Notes: a model not told the origin generated them from the sequence alone. Positions 18,444 through 28,261 are shown, counted from the first letter of the stretch. The stretch is DNA of 64,000 nucleotides from CAZGNZ01 sp964527215 (GCA_964527215.1 CAZGNZ010000018.1:20684-84683), one strand, 5' to 3'. A program made the numbers and translations.

Positions 18444-19190
18444 TTAAACAGGCTGGATCCTTGTTTCAATATGCATGAACAGCTCTGAGAGCGGTGCAGT
18501 ATAATCCGGTGTGCATGCGGTGTCCGGCAGATGATTTATCAGACTCTGACTTAAATCAATTGAGCGATCCCGGCTGTCAGTGATCAGATATGTCATCATA
18601 CCGAGTTCACCGGCTGCCAGATCATTCACGGGATCGTTCCCCACCATGATGCACTCCTCGGGCTGCAGCTCCAATTCACTGCAGATGGAACGGTAATATC
18701 TCAGGCTGGGCTTACAGTAACGGCTGTTCTCAACACTGGTTATGTATTCAAACAAGGCCGAATCCAGATTTGCCCAGTTCAGGCGGCATTTTTGAATATA
18801 TTCCGGAAACATCGGATTGGTGGCAATTACCAGCTTCAATCCATGGTTTTTCAGCTGCCTTATAACGTTCGTCGCCCCCGGTGCGGGCACGGCAAATTTC
18901 CGAAGACTGTCGAACTGCTCAGAATAATATGTATCAAAGCGCTGCCATAACTCCGTGTCTGATAACCTGAGATTTTGTGAGAATTCCCGTATAAACACCT
19001 CAAGATTGGTTGCTGAACCATCATTATCAATCATTCTTCCGGTGGCAGACATCATTTTCGTGTTGAATTCCTCAAATGACATGAATTCAGAAAAATGATC
19101 ATACAGATCCTCGAAATATTGCCTGAACAATTTGCGTTCGTCAAACAATACCAATGTATTATCCAAATCAAATAATACCGCTTTGATCAA
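18444..19190 (-). CDS. HAD-superfamily hydrolase
   Basis: A 248-residue cytoplasmic protein. Motif I is VLFDLDNTLV at the N-terminus (nucleophile Asp about 8), motif II IATNP near the centre (Thr), and motif IV VGNDPVNDLAAG. The helical cap between motifs I and II makes it a subfamily IA member, phosphoglycolate phosphatase-like. It probably dephosphorylates a small metabolite. No neighbour indicates the substrate. Confidence 0.85.
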   Translation of the reverse strand: MIKAVLFDLDNTLVLFDERKLFRQYFEDLYDHFSEFMSFEEFNTKMMSATGRMIDNDGSATNLEVFIREFSQNLRLSDTELWQRFDTYYSEQFDSLRKFAVPAPGATNVIRQLKNHGLKLVIATNPMFPEYIQKCRLNWANLDSALFEYITSVENSRYCKPSLRYYRSICSELELQPEECIMVGNDPVNDLAAGELGMMTYLITDSRDRSIDLSQSLINHLPDTACTPDYTAPLSELFMHIETRIQPV

Positions 19191-19477
19191 ATTACACTCC
19201 CTACTGAAAATTCACCTGCACAGACTGCTGTCCGCACAGTCAGACCATCCGGTTCCGGACATCCAAGCGGCGGAAACCTCGATTTTCAATGGTCCGCAGT
19301 TCTTGGAAATTAGCGGTGTTTCCGGCAAAAAATGCAGCGGAACATTCCTGCTCAGGAAAATTCAGCCGGAATGGGTTTTCCCATTGGCTGCCGCGGCTGA
19401 AAAAGGCTCGGGCAGTGACTGAATCACACATTTTTCAAATTTTGAATCATTTGACCAGTCTTTTTAATATTCGCGTT

Positions 19478-20902
19478 ATGAAAACACCATTTCTTGCTTT
19501 GATACTGCTGTTTAATGCTGCCATTTTTTCACAATCCACGGTGCCGATGGTTAATCCGGTCCAAATGATCGGAAAGCACATCGACGAACCGGAGATGCGC
19601 CGGGTGCTTGATCTTTTGAATCCGGATGAAACCGGGGTTCTCGGGTCCGAATTCCATAATCCGGAAAAAGGGTTCGCGTTAGATATTGAATACGGCTTCA
19701 TCTCCAGAATTACGTTCACGCCGGGGACGGCCCTCACCGCCCATCCAAAAGTATTTGCCCTGCCGTTCAACCTGTCCTGGCAGAGCACAATGGCTCAGTA
19801 TCTGCAGACCGGAATCTGGAAACCTGCAATAGAAGATAACAGACTGCTTGGCAGCTTTCCGACAGTTTACAGGGATCAACCGGCAACACCGGTGACTGTT
19901 GCGCTTGAATTCAGTAAATCATCGGAAATCCTTGAGAAAATTGTATTTTTCGCGGATCTGCGTACTCTGCACCATCAACAGAACCAGATCATCAGACGCG
20001 GATTCGAGAATGAAGCACCGTTTGAATCATCAGACTGGCCTGTTTTTCTGACATCGAAGCTGGGGGTGTTTCCCGGTCGGTATTTGTGGGCCTGGCTGAA
20101 CGCTCCGCACAGTGTCATTGTTCGCGATGATGACAGAGGTGTGGCAGTATCCACCACCATGGACTATCATATCCGAGAGATAAAATTTTATGCAGAGGAA
20201 TTTACAGGACAGCTCCCGCTTCAGCTTGACTTCCAGCTGCCTCTTCACCAGCTGATGAGCCGTTTTGGTCCACGTCAGAACGCCCAGACATCCGGATTCT
20301 ACCATGTATTCAATGTCAGTCGACCGGGACTTCCCCCAATGGAACTGGGAGTCAATTACGATGAGGATAATCCTGAGAACATTTCCTACTACAACCTCAG
20401 ACTGAAATGGAAGCTGCTGCCTGAATGGACTGCTCTTTTTCTGGAAGACGGAATTCCTGATAATACCTTCATCCGGGATTTGACCCGTATATGGGTCATG
20501 GGCAACAATAATGTCAACAGTTTGAAAGGGGACCGGAAAACGGTTGTTACCGACCATGGTCCGGACACTCTGTATATTGCAGCCACCCAGATATCCGGGC
20601 TGCTTACAGGTGACTTGCGGTATCAGGAAGCCATCAGGTCGTGGGTATATGATGTGCGCGTCAAGCAGCTTTCATCTCGGAACCGTCTGTCCCATCTTCT
20701 GCCGGTGTACCAGAATTGCATACAGCAGGCCCTGGGATCAGACTTCAGAATGGTGGATGAATCCAATGAAAAAAACCATATCTATCGTTTCGTAAAAAAT
20801 CCGTCATCCGGGTTCAGTTCAGCAGATACCGGTGCATTTTTATCTGCACCCAAACCCCCAGAGGAAGGATTTCTAACAATTTCTCTTCGTTTTGGGAATT
20901 AG
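19478..20902 (+). CDS. Exported protein of unknown function
   Basis: A 474-residue product from ATG at 19478, chosen because a clear signal peptide (MKTPFLALILLFNAAIFS) starts there; the frame is open for 63 more codons upstream but these look non-coding. No Shine-Dalgarno-like sequence precedes the ATG. The mature part is mixed alpha/beta without motifs I recognise. The gene ends at a likely terminator (20925..20956). Function unknown. Confidence 0.75.
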   Translation: MKTPFLALILLFNAAIFSQSTVPMVNPVQMIGKHIDEPEMRRVLDLLNPDETGVLGSEFHNPEKGFALDIEYGFISRITFTPGTALTAHPKVFALPFNLSWQSTMAQYLQTGIWKPAIEDNRLLGSFPTVYRDQPATPVTVALEFSKSSEILEKIVFFADLRTLHHQQNQIIRRGFENEAPFESSDWPVFLTSKLGVFPGRYLWAWLNAPHSVIVRDDDRGVAVSTTMDYHIREIKFYAEEFTGQLPLQLDFQLPLHQLMSRFGPRQNAQTSGFYHVFNVSRPGLPPMELGVNYDEDNPENISYYNLRLKWKLLPEWTALFLEDGIPDNTFIRDLTRIWVMGNNNVNSLKGDRKTVVTDHGPDTLYIAATQISGLLTGDLRYQEAIRSWVYDVRVKQLSSRNRLSHLLPVYQNCIQQALGSDFRMVDESNEKNHIYRFVKNPSSGFSSADTGAFLSAPKPPEEGFLTISLRFGN

Positions 20903-20924
20903 GAATGTTTGGGGATAAATCGGC

Positions 20925-20956
20925 CGCAGCCTGATCCTGTCAGCCTGCGTTTTCTT
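20925..20956 (+). terminator. Rho-independent terminator candidate
   Basis: CGCAG-C-CTGA, loop TCCTG, then TCAG-C-CTGCG gives a nine-pair stem with one C-C mismatch, followed by TTTTCTT. It lies 22 bp after the stop of 19478..20902, just before the convergent gene's stop. Confidence 0.55.
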
Positions 20957-21899
20957 CATTCCTTTCCAGACTGCCACTCCCTTTCCAGCAGCCGAATTGT
21001 TTTCTCATCGCATAATCCCGTCACAGGCAGCTGGTGTTTTTTCTGAAACCGACGTATTGAGATGGAAATGACATGGCGGGGGGAGTGAGTGGTCTGAATC
21101 AGACTGGAATCTACCGCGCCCAGTTCCAGCAGCAAATTCAGAAGGGCCTGTTCAGTGTCTGATCCGTACCGCCCGTCCGGAGTCCCTGGGTTGAACCCGC
21201 TGCGTATCAGAAAATCCTGCAGCTGCGGGACCGCATCGTAGGCCACCTCCGCTGTCATCCGTCCGGCCTGTCTTAAAGCAATAAATTCGTCTAATTCTTC
21301 TTTTCCCTGAATCAACAGATACTGATAAAACCATTCAGCATACTTCAAATATTTTCCTGTGTATGTGGTCGATACAGAGTATATCACAAACACTTGCCGT
21401 TCGTAGCGGAACGCGTACCAGTCGATATACTCCCGGTATTCCACTTTACCAGATCCGGTATCAGTTCTTCATAATCCCACAATGGGAAAATGGAGACCAT
21501 ATCACTTTCCGCAATATTATAGGTCCCGGCACAGTGAGGAAACAACTGGAACACACGGCTGGATTCATACTCGTGGATGAATTCCGGATTGTCAAAACTC
21601 AGCTCAAGGATTGTAAAATCATGAAAAGGTTCTTCATCAGGGACCGGATACCGGTAATCCATATTTATTTTACTGTAGCGGATGACCGGAAGATAATGCG
21701 CATTGCGGGCGGTAAGTTCGTGAAGTGTGGGACGGATCAGCTGCTCAGTAGAATCCGGGTAACTGCGGTACCAGTAGTCATTGGATTCCAGAAGCATCAC
21801 AAAATCCTCAGCTGATTTCCGGGTGAAATCTGTCGGGGCATCATTCTCTGCTGCCAATAACCCAGGCAAAACGGCTATCACCAACCAGACACGATTCAT
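20956..21899 (-). pseudogene. Exported peptidoglycan-binding-domain protein, frameshifted
   Basis: Two overlapping frames make one protein. The first part (21384..21899) starts at ATG 21899 with a signal peptide (MNRVWLVIAVLPGLLAAEN) and reads to IPDLVK near 21448. The second part (20956..21444) continues, one base out of phase, with VEYREYIDWYAFRYERQV and ends in a peptidoglycan-binding-like module (LQDFLIRSGFNPGTPDGRYG ... RRFQKKHQLPVTGLCDEKT). Restoring one base between AA and GTG near 21445 joins them without a gap. A MITE-like repeat ends exactly at the start codon (21900). The gene is probably inactive, or the shift is a sequencing error; programmed frameshifting is less likely because no slippery heptamer is evident. 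Confidence 0.65.
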
Positions 21900-22154
21900 C
21901 CTGAATGATTCATGAGACTTTGTGATGAGATGATGAAAATGTATTGATGCGGAAAAGCAAAAATTCAACACAATTTTGTGCTGACTGTCAATGAAGCTTT
22001 TTCCGTTAAAGAACCCATGGGTTCTCATTCTACAAGGCATATGAAGAAAAATGAGTGAAATCGTACTGGACAATACGTTGAGAACATTTTTCAAGTATGA
22101 CGCTGAAGAATTGACCATATCTATCATTGTAAAAAATCTCATGAGTTGTTCAGG
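21900..22154. mobile_element. MITE-like element, enlarged copy abutting a start codon
   Basis: Ends CCTGAATGATTCATGAGA and, on the other strand, CCTGAACAACTCATGAGA form an 18-bp terminal inverted repeat with about 15 matches. The body shares long stretches with 45718..45893, such as TTCTACAAGGCATATGAAG and AATCGTACTGGAC, but carries about 79 extra bp after GATGAAAATG. The left end touches the ATG of the frameshifted gene at 21899. Confidence 0.75.
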
Positions 22155-22421
22155 TTAGTATTTCAGCAAATTCAGACTGCATCAGCCGGCATGTTGACAG
22201 GTCGATGAATCAATCATTCTCCTGCCATAAATATTACCAGATTTGAAGACTGCAATCCAACCTCATCCGGCACCATTTTTTCTGTCTGCCTGGCACAGGA
22301 TGTTCATTGTCCATTGCTGTGACTTCAGTCTTTTTTCTTTCCTCATTCTTATTAAATTTGACCATCTAATTCAAATGTATTACACCACATTCTTCTAAAA
22401 CCACTATATCTGGAGAACCAG

Positions 22422-23327
22422 ATGAACACAAGCCGTTGGGAAGTTAATGCCATTCCTGATTTATCGGGAAAAACGATCATTATTACCGGATCAAGCAGTG
22501 GTTTGGGTCTGGAAACAGCCAGAGTGCTGGCCGGTAAAAACGCCTCTGTTGTCATCGCGGTTCGCAATCTATTCAAGGGAAATTCAGCGGCGGATTTGAT
22601 TCGTGAAGAATACTCGGATGCTGAACTGACTGTGATGGGGCTGGATCTGGCCAGTCTGGAATCCATTCGCGGCTTTGCCCATAATTTCAGACAGAACTAT
22701 AAAAAACTGGATCTGCTGATTAACAATGCCGGTGTCATGATGTCCCCTTTTGCCAGAACCAGCGATGGGTTTGAGCTTCAGTTCGGGACAAATCATTTAG
22801 GACATTTTGCCCTTACCGGACTGCTGCTGGATCCTATTCTATGCTGTCCAGGTTCCCGAATTGTGACACTGTCCAGTATTGCCCATAAAAACGGAAAACT
22901 GAATCTGGACGACGTTAGCTGGAAAACCCGCAAATACAATACTCACCAGGCATATTTTGACAGCAAGATAGCCAATCTGCATTTCACTTTTGAACTGGAT
23001 CGCCGGCTTAAAGCAGCCCAGGCGGAAACCATTGCCCTGGCAGCCCATCCCGGAAGTACAAAAACGGAACTCCAGCGCCACTCTGCTCTGGTCAGCTTTC
23101 TGAATAATATTATTGCCCAGGATGTGATTATGGGAGCCCTGCCGACCCTGCGGGCAGCATTTGACGAAAGTGTAACAGGCGGCGAATTTTTCGGCCCGGA
23201 AAAATTCATGGAAACCAGAGGTTACCCGGTACAGGTTCAGCCGAGCAAACTGAGCCAGGACAAGGAAACAGCGGCAAAACTATGGCGTTTATCTGAAGAA
23301 ATGACTGGGATTCGCTATCCAATCTGA
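22422..23327 (+). CDS. Short-chain dehydrogenase/reductase (retinol dehydrogenase-like)
   Basis: A 301-residue cytoplasmic NAD(P)-dependent oxidoreductase. The cofactor motif TGSSSGLGLE, the NNAG motif (LLINNAGVM), the serine in VTLSSIAHK and the catalytic YFDSK (Tyr about 178, Lys 182) are all present. The overall pattern, with LQFGTNHLGHFALT, is that of the SDR group near retinol dehydrogenases and WW-domain oxidoreductases. Start ATG has GGAG 7 bp upstream. It stands alone between a repeat-bearing gap and a convergent gene, so its substrate is unknown. Confidence 0.88.
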   Translation: MNTSRWEVNAIPDLSGKTIIITGSSSGLGLETARVLAGKNASVVIAVRNLFKGNSAADLIREEYSDAELTVMGLDLASLESIRGFAHNFRQNYKKLDLLINNAGVMMSPFARTSDGFELQFGTNHLGHFALTGLLLDPILCCPGSRIVTLSSIAHKNGKLNLDDVSWKTRKYNTHQAYFDSKIANLHFTFELDRRLKAAQAETIALAAHPGSTKTELQRHSALVSFLNNIIAQDVIMGALPTLRAAFDESVTGGEFFGPEKFMETRGYPVQVQPSKLSQDKETAAKLWRLSEEMTGIRYPI

Positions 23328-23385
23328 GAACTTCGTTTTGCCTGAGGATTGTTGAAGACAGCCGTCTGCTGTCCTGGTGCTCCCG

Positions 23386-24240
23386 TCATCGGCCGGTTCG
23401 GCTGGCCTCCCACCCTGCAAGTGCCATTTTTCTTTCCAGTCCCCAGCGGTAGCCATGGAATTCACCGCGGCTGCTGATTACTCTATGGCACGGAATCAGA
23501 AAGGATACGGGATTCCGTGATATCGCCTGCCCCACGGCCCGTACACCTGATGGAATACCGCAGATACGGGCCACATCCTGATAGCTGAGCATCCTGCCGG
23601 CAGGAATGTTCAGAAGTGCTTTCCATACATTGATTTGAAAATTGGTTCCTTTGATATGGAGGTGGAAGGGCTGGTTTGAATTTTCCGGCTGGTAACTAAA
23701 AACGGCTTCGATCACAGGAGCCGTGCGATCCTGATCGCGGAGAAATCTGGAAAGGGGCCATTTTTGCCTCATATAAGAAAGATCATCGGTATTCGGCTCC
23801 GTAAATTCAAGATGACAGATTCCCCTGTCCGTCAATCCCAGAAGACATCTGCCAAACGGAGTGTCATGGATTCCCCACCGGATCAGCAGATTCGAACCGT
23901 GCTTTTTATATTCACCGGGCGTGACCGCCTCGAAAGTGACAAACAGATCATGGAGCCGGCCCGGTCCGGACAGCCCGCCGGAATATGCAGCATCCAGCAG
24001 ACTGCGGGATTCATCCAGCACTCCTTTGGTGTATTCCAGTGTCAGATACTGCATAAACTGAGACGGAGAAATCCCCACCCAACGTTTAAAAATCCGCTGG
24101 AAATGGTACTTACTCATATAAAGTTCTGCAGCCAGCTCATTTAGACTGGGGTGCTCCAGAAACCGTTCGTCAATAAGGCTTAATGCGCGGGCAATCCGGT
24201 AATAATCCCGTGAAGCCTGGGTAAACATGTTTTTTTCCAT
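23386..24240 (-). CDS. AraC-type regulator fused to methylated-DNA-protein cysteine methyltransferase (Ada-like)
   Basis: A 284-residue protein. The N-terminal half holds an AraC helix-turn-helix pair (SLNELAAELYMSKYHFQRIFKR ... TPGEYKK, about 30-115). The C-terminal half is an O6-methylguanine-DNA methyltransferase domain with the active-site motif PCHRV (Cys about 251) and the arginine-finger region SGVRAVGQAISRNPVSFL. The N-terminal zinc phosphotriester-repair domain of E. coli Ada is absent. It probably removes methyl groups from guanine by suicide transfer to Cys 251 and may regulate genes. Without the Cys-rich domain, the classical methylation switch is not available. Confidence 0.9.
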   Translation of the reverse strand: MEKNMFTQASRDYYRIARALSLIDERFLEHPSLNELAAELYMSKYHFQRIFKRWVGISPSQFMQYLTLEYTKGVLDESRSLLDAAYSGGLSGPGRLHDLFVTFEAVTPGEYKKHGSNLLIRWGIHDTPFGRCLLGLTDRGICHLEFTEPNTDDLSYMRQKWPLSRFLRDQDRTAPVIEAVFSYQPENSNQPFHLHIKGTNFQINVWKALLNIPAGRMLSYQDVARICGIPSGVRAVGQAISRNPVSFLIPCHRVISSRGEFHGYRWGLERKMALAGWEASRTGR

Positions 24241-24403
24241 GGTTCAAATTACCGCTGCCGATGCCTGCAGAACGACCCGGATGTTGCGAACCATTGACTT
24301 TTTGAAATCCGGGATTCGATTGACGGATTTTCAACGGATAAATGATTGGGGCTGCGAAAATTAGTACGTGCAATTGTCATTCCCGCGGGACATAAATTTA
24401 ACC

Positions 24404-25201
24404 ATGAAGAAAGAACTTGAATATGCCATTGAAGCAGCACATCTTGCTGGACAGAAAATTCTCTCATTCTACAAAAGCAAATATGATATAACCGATAAAA
24501 GTTATCATAATCCGGTGACGGATGCGGATTTTGCCTCCAACCAGGTCATCATGGATATTCTTCAGCCGGCATTCCCGGACTACGGATGGCTGTCGGAAGA
24601 AACAGTGGATTCACCGGAGCGTCTGAATGCGCAGCGGGTCTGGATTGTTGATCCGCTGGACGGCACAAAAGAATTCATAGAGGGCGTGGACAACTTTGTC
24701 GTCAGCATTGCCCTTGTGGAGGACGGGGTTTCCGTACTTGGCATCCTGTACAATCCGGTTACGAAAGAATTATTCCACGCAATTCGGGGATCGGGAGCGT
24801 TTTTTAACGGTGATCCCATCACCTGCAGCCGGACTGAAACACTAGCGGACGCCAGTATCGTCATCAGCCGATCAGAAACCAGAAAAGGGCTTTGGGAAGG
24901 TACTGAAACCTGGTTCCGTGAGCAGGCCCACATAGGCAGTGTGGCTTACAAACTGGGACTGACCGCAGCCGGGCGGTTTGACTGCTTTGCCACCCTGAGA
25001 CCCAAAAACGAATGGGATGTGGCCGCAGGACAAGTGATTCTGGATGAAGCCGGAGCAGAGCTGGTGAATCTGGAAAGCCAGCAGGTACGGGTGTATAATC
25101 AGAAAACCACTTTGATTACCCCGGGACTGATTGGAGGGAATCCGCACCTGATCCGCCAGTTCCAGACCCAATGGGCAAATCAGACAGCGGAACCCGTTTA
25201 A
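24404..25201 (+). CDS. cysQ: 3'(2'),5'-bisphosphate nucleotidase CysQ
   Basis: A 265-residue cytoplasmic phosphatase of the inositol monophosphatase superfamily. The metal-site motifs are LSEETVDSP, WIVDPLDGTKEFIEG (about 81-95) and EWDVAAGQVILDEAG near the C-terminus; the FIEG after DGTKE favours CysQ, which removes 3'-phosphate from PAP formed in sulfate assimilation. ATG at 24404 is chosen over a GTG 36 bp upstream because MKKELEYAIEAA is a normal family start. It lies 18 bp before thyA and probably heads an operon cysQ-thyA-folA. Confidence 0.88.
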   Translation: MKKELEYAIEAAHLAGQKILSFYKSKYDITDKSYHNPVTDADFASNQVIMDILQPAFPDYGWLSEETVDSPERLNAQRVWIVDPLDGTKEFIEGVDNFVVSIALVEDGVSVLGILYNPVTKELFHAIRGSGAFFNGDPITCSRTETLADASIVISRSETRKGLWEGTETWFREQAHIGSVAYKLGLTAAGRFDCFATLRPKNEWDVAAGQVILDEAGAELVNLESQQVRVYNQKTTLITPGLIGGNPHLIRQFQTQWANQTAEPV

Positions 25202-25219
25202 GCCAGGCAGAGGACGGGA

Positions 25220-26038
25220 ATGAAAGCATATCTTGATCTGGTTCGCACCGTATTGGAAAACGGCCGTCAGCAAACCAACCGTACCGGCATTGATACACTG
25301 TCGGTATTTGGATACCATTACAAAATCAATCTCAGGGATGGATATCCCCTTCTTACCACGAAAAAAATCTATTTCAACTCCGTGATACGTGAACTGCTGT
25401 GGTATCTTTCCGGGGAAACCCACATTCGACATCTGCGGCAGCACACTCGAATTTGGGATGACTGGAGCTCCCAGGAAAAAAACTGGGAAGTGGGCAGGAT
25501 GTACGGCTATCAATGGGTGAATTGGGAAAAATATACGCGCGATCCGGAAACGGGACTGTTCAAAAGGGAATTCATTAATCAGATTCAGGAAGTGATCGAT
25601 CTGATTAAAACCGATCCCAGTTCCCGGCGGATGGTGGTCACAGCCTGGAATCCCTCTGTACTTGATGAGGTTGCACTGCCCAGCTGTCATTCATTTTTCA
25701 TGTTTTCAGTAACCGACGGCAGGCTGAACTGCCATCTCACTCAGCGCAGCGGAGATATAGCCCTGGGCATACCGTTTAATATCGCCTGCTACGCAGCACT
25801 GACCCAGATGATTGCCGGGGAAACCGGTCTGGAGACGGGTGAATTCTCGCATTACATCAATGACGCACATATTTATATCAACCATGTGGCGGGTCTCGAA
25901 AATCAGCTGGAGCGAAAACCGATGGCACTGCCAAGGCTGGAGATCGCTGAAAAACCATTCTGGGATCTGGAATTTGACGATTTCGTACTGCACGAATACA
26001 ATCATCATCCTGCCATTAAATTTGACGTTGCCGTTTAG
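25220..26038 (+). CDS. thyA: Thymidylate synthase
   Basis: A 272-residue enzyme making dTMP from dUMP with methylenetetrahydrofolate. Family motifs are complete: NRTGIDTLSVFG, PLLTTKKI, ELLWYLSGET, the catalytic cysteine in LPSCHSFF (Cys about 156), LTQRSGDIALGIPFNIA and the closing HHPAIKFDVAV. Start ATG is preceded by GAGGACGGGA. The dihydrofolate it generates is reduced by the folA product encoded 12 bp downstream. No thyX was seen in the window. Confidence 0.97.
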   Translation: MKAYLDLVRTVLENGRQQTNRTGIDTLSVFGYHYKINLRDGYPLLTTKKIYFNSVIRELLWYLSGETHIRHLRQHTRIWDDWSSQEKNWEVGRMYGYQWVNWEKYTRDPETGLFKREFINQIQEVIDLIKTDPSSRRMVVTAWNPSVLDEVALPSCHSFFMFSVTDGRLNCHLTQRSGDIALGIPFNIACYAALTQMIAGETGLETGEFSHYINDAHIYINHVAGLENQLERKPMALPRLEIAEKPFWDLEFDDFVLHEYNHHPAIKFDVAV

Positions 26039-26050
26039 GGAGTATTGGGA

Positions 26051-26545
26051 ATGAACAGCACTCTCAGAATTCATATGATCTGGGCTATGGACATGGAAGG
26101 CGGCATCGGTATTGGAAATGACCTCCCTTGGCATATTTCTGAAGATTTGAAAAACTTCAAGCGCCTGACGCTTCACAAACCTGTTGTCATGGGACTAAAC
26201 ACCTGGATCTCTCTGCCCAGGAAACCGCTGCCGAACCGCAGAAACATCGTTCTGTCTCCGGAACCATGCCCGAATGTTGAATGCTATTCATCTATCAGCT
26301 CCTGCCTGAAACAGCTGAATTCAGATGGTATACCGGATGTGTTTATCACAGGCGGCGGGATGGTGTACGGGGAATTTTATCCAATGGCAACTGACCTGCA
26401 TATCACGCTTGTCAACCAGACTACTGATGGGATAGACACCTGGTTTCCCATTGGCCTTGAAACGATCAGAAACGACTTTGATCAGCTGGAAGAATACCCG
26501 CTTACTGAAACAGCCGTCTACACCCGCTGGCAGCGGAAAATCTGA
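26051..26545 (+). CDS. folA: Dihydrofolate reductase
   Basis: A 164-residue enzyme regenerating tetrahydrofolate with NADPH. MIWAMDMEGGIGIGNDLPWHI contains the substrate and cofactor loop, PVVMGLNTWISLPRKPLPNR the NADPH site, and VFITGGGMVYGEF the conserved Gly-Gly turn. ATG at 26051 follows GGGAG at a usable distance; a TTG two codons upstream is less likely. It completes the thymidylate cycle with thyA. Confidence 0.95.
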   Translation: MNSTLRIHMIWAMDMEGGIGIGNDLPWHISEDLKNFKRLTLHKPVVMGLNTWISLPRKPLPNRRNIVLSPEPCPNVECYSSISSCLKQLNSDGIPDVFITGGGMVYGEFYPMATDLHITLVNQTTDGIDTWFPIGLETIRNDFDQLEEYPLTETAVYTRWQRKI

Positions 26546-26619
26546 TTTCGTCCCTGATTATCGGGGTTGTTTCCGCGGCTGCGTGTGCCTCATCGTCAGT
26601 CAGTATTGATATTGTCTCT

Positions 26620-27564
26620 TTATCTGACCTCTCCGATAAATACGAGAAAGACACCGGCCACCGCCAGAATCAATGAGATGATGCGCCGCGGCGTAATGGG
26701 TTCTTTCAGGAATAATCCGGCAAACAGAAATATAAAAATGGTCGATGTCTGATTTAAGATACCGGCAATAGATACTTTGGTAAGTGCCATTCCCCCGATC
26801 CAGAGAATCATTGCAAGGAATGTACCCAGAACGGAACTGGAAATCAATCCCGGCCAGATAGTGGAATCCTTAAACGGAGAAAACAGATCCTGCTGTTTCC
26901 TGAACAGGAACATGAATCCGGCCGAGAACAGCAGCCCGGGGATCAGTCTGAAACCCGCCAGCCAGAACTGCTGACCGATATTGTCAGATACTTTGTTCAA
27001 TATCGGTTTGATCATCACAATTCCTCCGGCCATCAATGCCATCGCCGTAATACCTAAGCCGATTCCGACCAGAAATTCCTTTTTCGATGCCGGCAGATTC
27101 TTCAGCCTGAAGGAAGCAAAAAGGATTGCAGAAACGATCAGCACCGCTCCGGTAAACTGCAGAAGGCTCAGGCGCTCGCCCACCAGGATATAGGCAAACA
27201 GCAGGACAAACGCGCTGTACATACAGTCCACAATGGCAGATATTCCGGCTCCGAGGATATTCAGCGATTTCAGAAATATGGTATCCGCTACCCCAATTCC
27301 CACACCGCCGCTCAGAATCAGCATCCAATACTCCCGGCTGGTAAACCCGGCTGCGCCGGACGGATCCAGAGGCTGCAGGAGCGGTTCTCCAATTATCAGA
27401 CAGGTAATAAAAAAAAGCAGCAGACCAACCGCATTCTTGAACGGGTTCAACACCAGCGGCGATATTTTCTCACCGGTTCGCTTAAATATTATGACGGCCA
27501 TTGCCCAGAGGACAGCACTGCCCAGAGACAGAATTTCACCAATGAACGGAACAGTATGAATCAA
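26620..27564 (-). CDS. EamA/DMT-family transporter
   Basis: A 314-residue membrane protein with ten hydrophobic helices arranged as two EamA repeats (EILSLGSAVLWAMAVIIFKR at the start, then GITAMALMAGGIVMIKPIL in the middle). The C-terminal LKEPITPRRIISLILAVAGVF is typical. Substrate unknown. Convergent with folA; a weak hairpin followed by TTGTTT lies at about 26553-26575. Confidence 0.85.
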   Translation of the reverse strand: MIHTVPFIGEILSLGSAVLWAMAVIIFKRTGEKISPLVLNPFKNAVGLLLFFITCLIIGEPLLQPLDPSGAAGFTSREYWMLILSGGVGIGVADTIFLKSLNILGAGISAIVDCMYSAFVLLFAYILVGERLSLLQFTGAVLIVSAILFASFRLKNLPASKKEFLVGIGLGITAMALMAGGIVMIKPILNKVSDNIGQQFWLAGFRLIPGLLFSAGFMFLFRKQQDLFSPFKDSTIWPGLISSSVLGTFLAMILWIGGMALTKVSIAGILNQTSTIFIFLFAGLFLKEPITPRRIISLILAVAGVFLVFIGEVR

Positions 27565-27639
27565 ATCGTCCTCATGAATTCAAAAGGGTATTTTTAGAAG
27601 AAAGTCAATCAATAAAGTTGAAATGAATTGGAAGATGAA

Positions 27640-28206
27640 TTACAGGTTTTTATTCCGGATGTTGGATTTTTTCCAGTTGGCTTTATGAATGTGATAGATA
27701 TGGTGTTTAACTGAACACGTTTTTGATTGCAGCTTCAGTGGAAATTGATAGATTGACGTGCCGACCCTGATTCCGCCGACAGCTTCCTGCATTTTTATTG
27801 ATGCGGTATTTCGAATGTTGGGTGTGGCTTCAACAATACGGCATTCGGTGCGCCTGAACAGATAATCCAACAGCAGCCATTTAATTTCCCGTCCGTATCC
27901 GCGGCCCTGGAATTCCGGAAGCAGTTTGATATCCGTGGAAGCTATTCCTTTCGAATCCGGCGGATGCATATGGCATTCACCAATCGGCGGACCTTGCGGA
28001 ATCTCTGCAACCAGCAGACGGTTCAGAGCGGATTCCGGTTCTTCGGACAGCCGTTTTTTTATATCAGACAGTGAGATATCCAGTCCGTTTGGATATCCCA
28101 CCATCTTCATGATATCGGGATTTGTCCACAATTTGAAAAACAGGTCTGCGTCTCCCTGAACAGCCTGCCGGATAATCATCCGCCGGGACTGGATGACGAT
28201 ACTCAA
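27640..28206 (-). CDS. GNAT-family N-acetyltransferase
   Basis: A 188-residue protein. The acetyl-CoA-binding motif A is visible as IKLLPEFQGRGYGREIKWLL (QGRGYG), preceded by the beta-strand GECHMHPPD. The start region MIIRQAVQGDADLFFKLWTN is typical of the RimJ/RimL-like acetyltransferase_3 group, and NTASIKMQEAVGG matches its C-terminal motif (NxxSxxxxEKxG). The C-terminal 30 residues are basic and specific to this protein. Substrate unknown. Confidence 0.85.
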   Translation of the reverse strand: MSIVIQSRRMIIRQAVQGDADLFFKLWTNPDIMKMVGYPNGLDISLSDIKKRLSEEPESALNRLLVAEIPQGPPIGECHMHPPDSKGIASTDIKLLPEFQGRGYGREIKWLLLDYLFRRTECRIVEATPNIRNTASIKMQEAVGGIRVGTSIYQFPLKLQSKTCSVKHHIYHIHKANWKKSNIRNKNL

Positions 28207-28261
28207 ATTCCGGCAGATGGGTTACCAGCGTGTCCGCAGAAAACGGGTGGACGGATCCGCA

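Noticed and set aside
23366..23384. GACAGC-CGTCT-GCTGTC hairpin between convergent genes as a terminator
   Set aside because: A perfect 6-bp stem but no T-run on either side.
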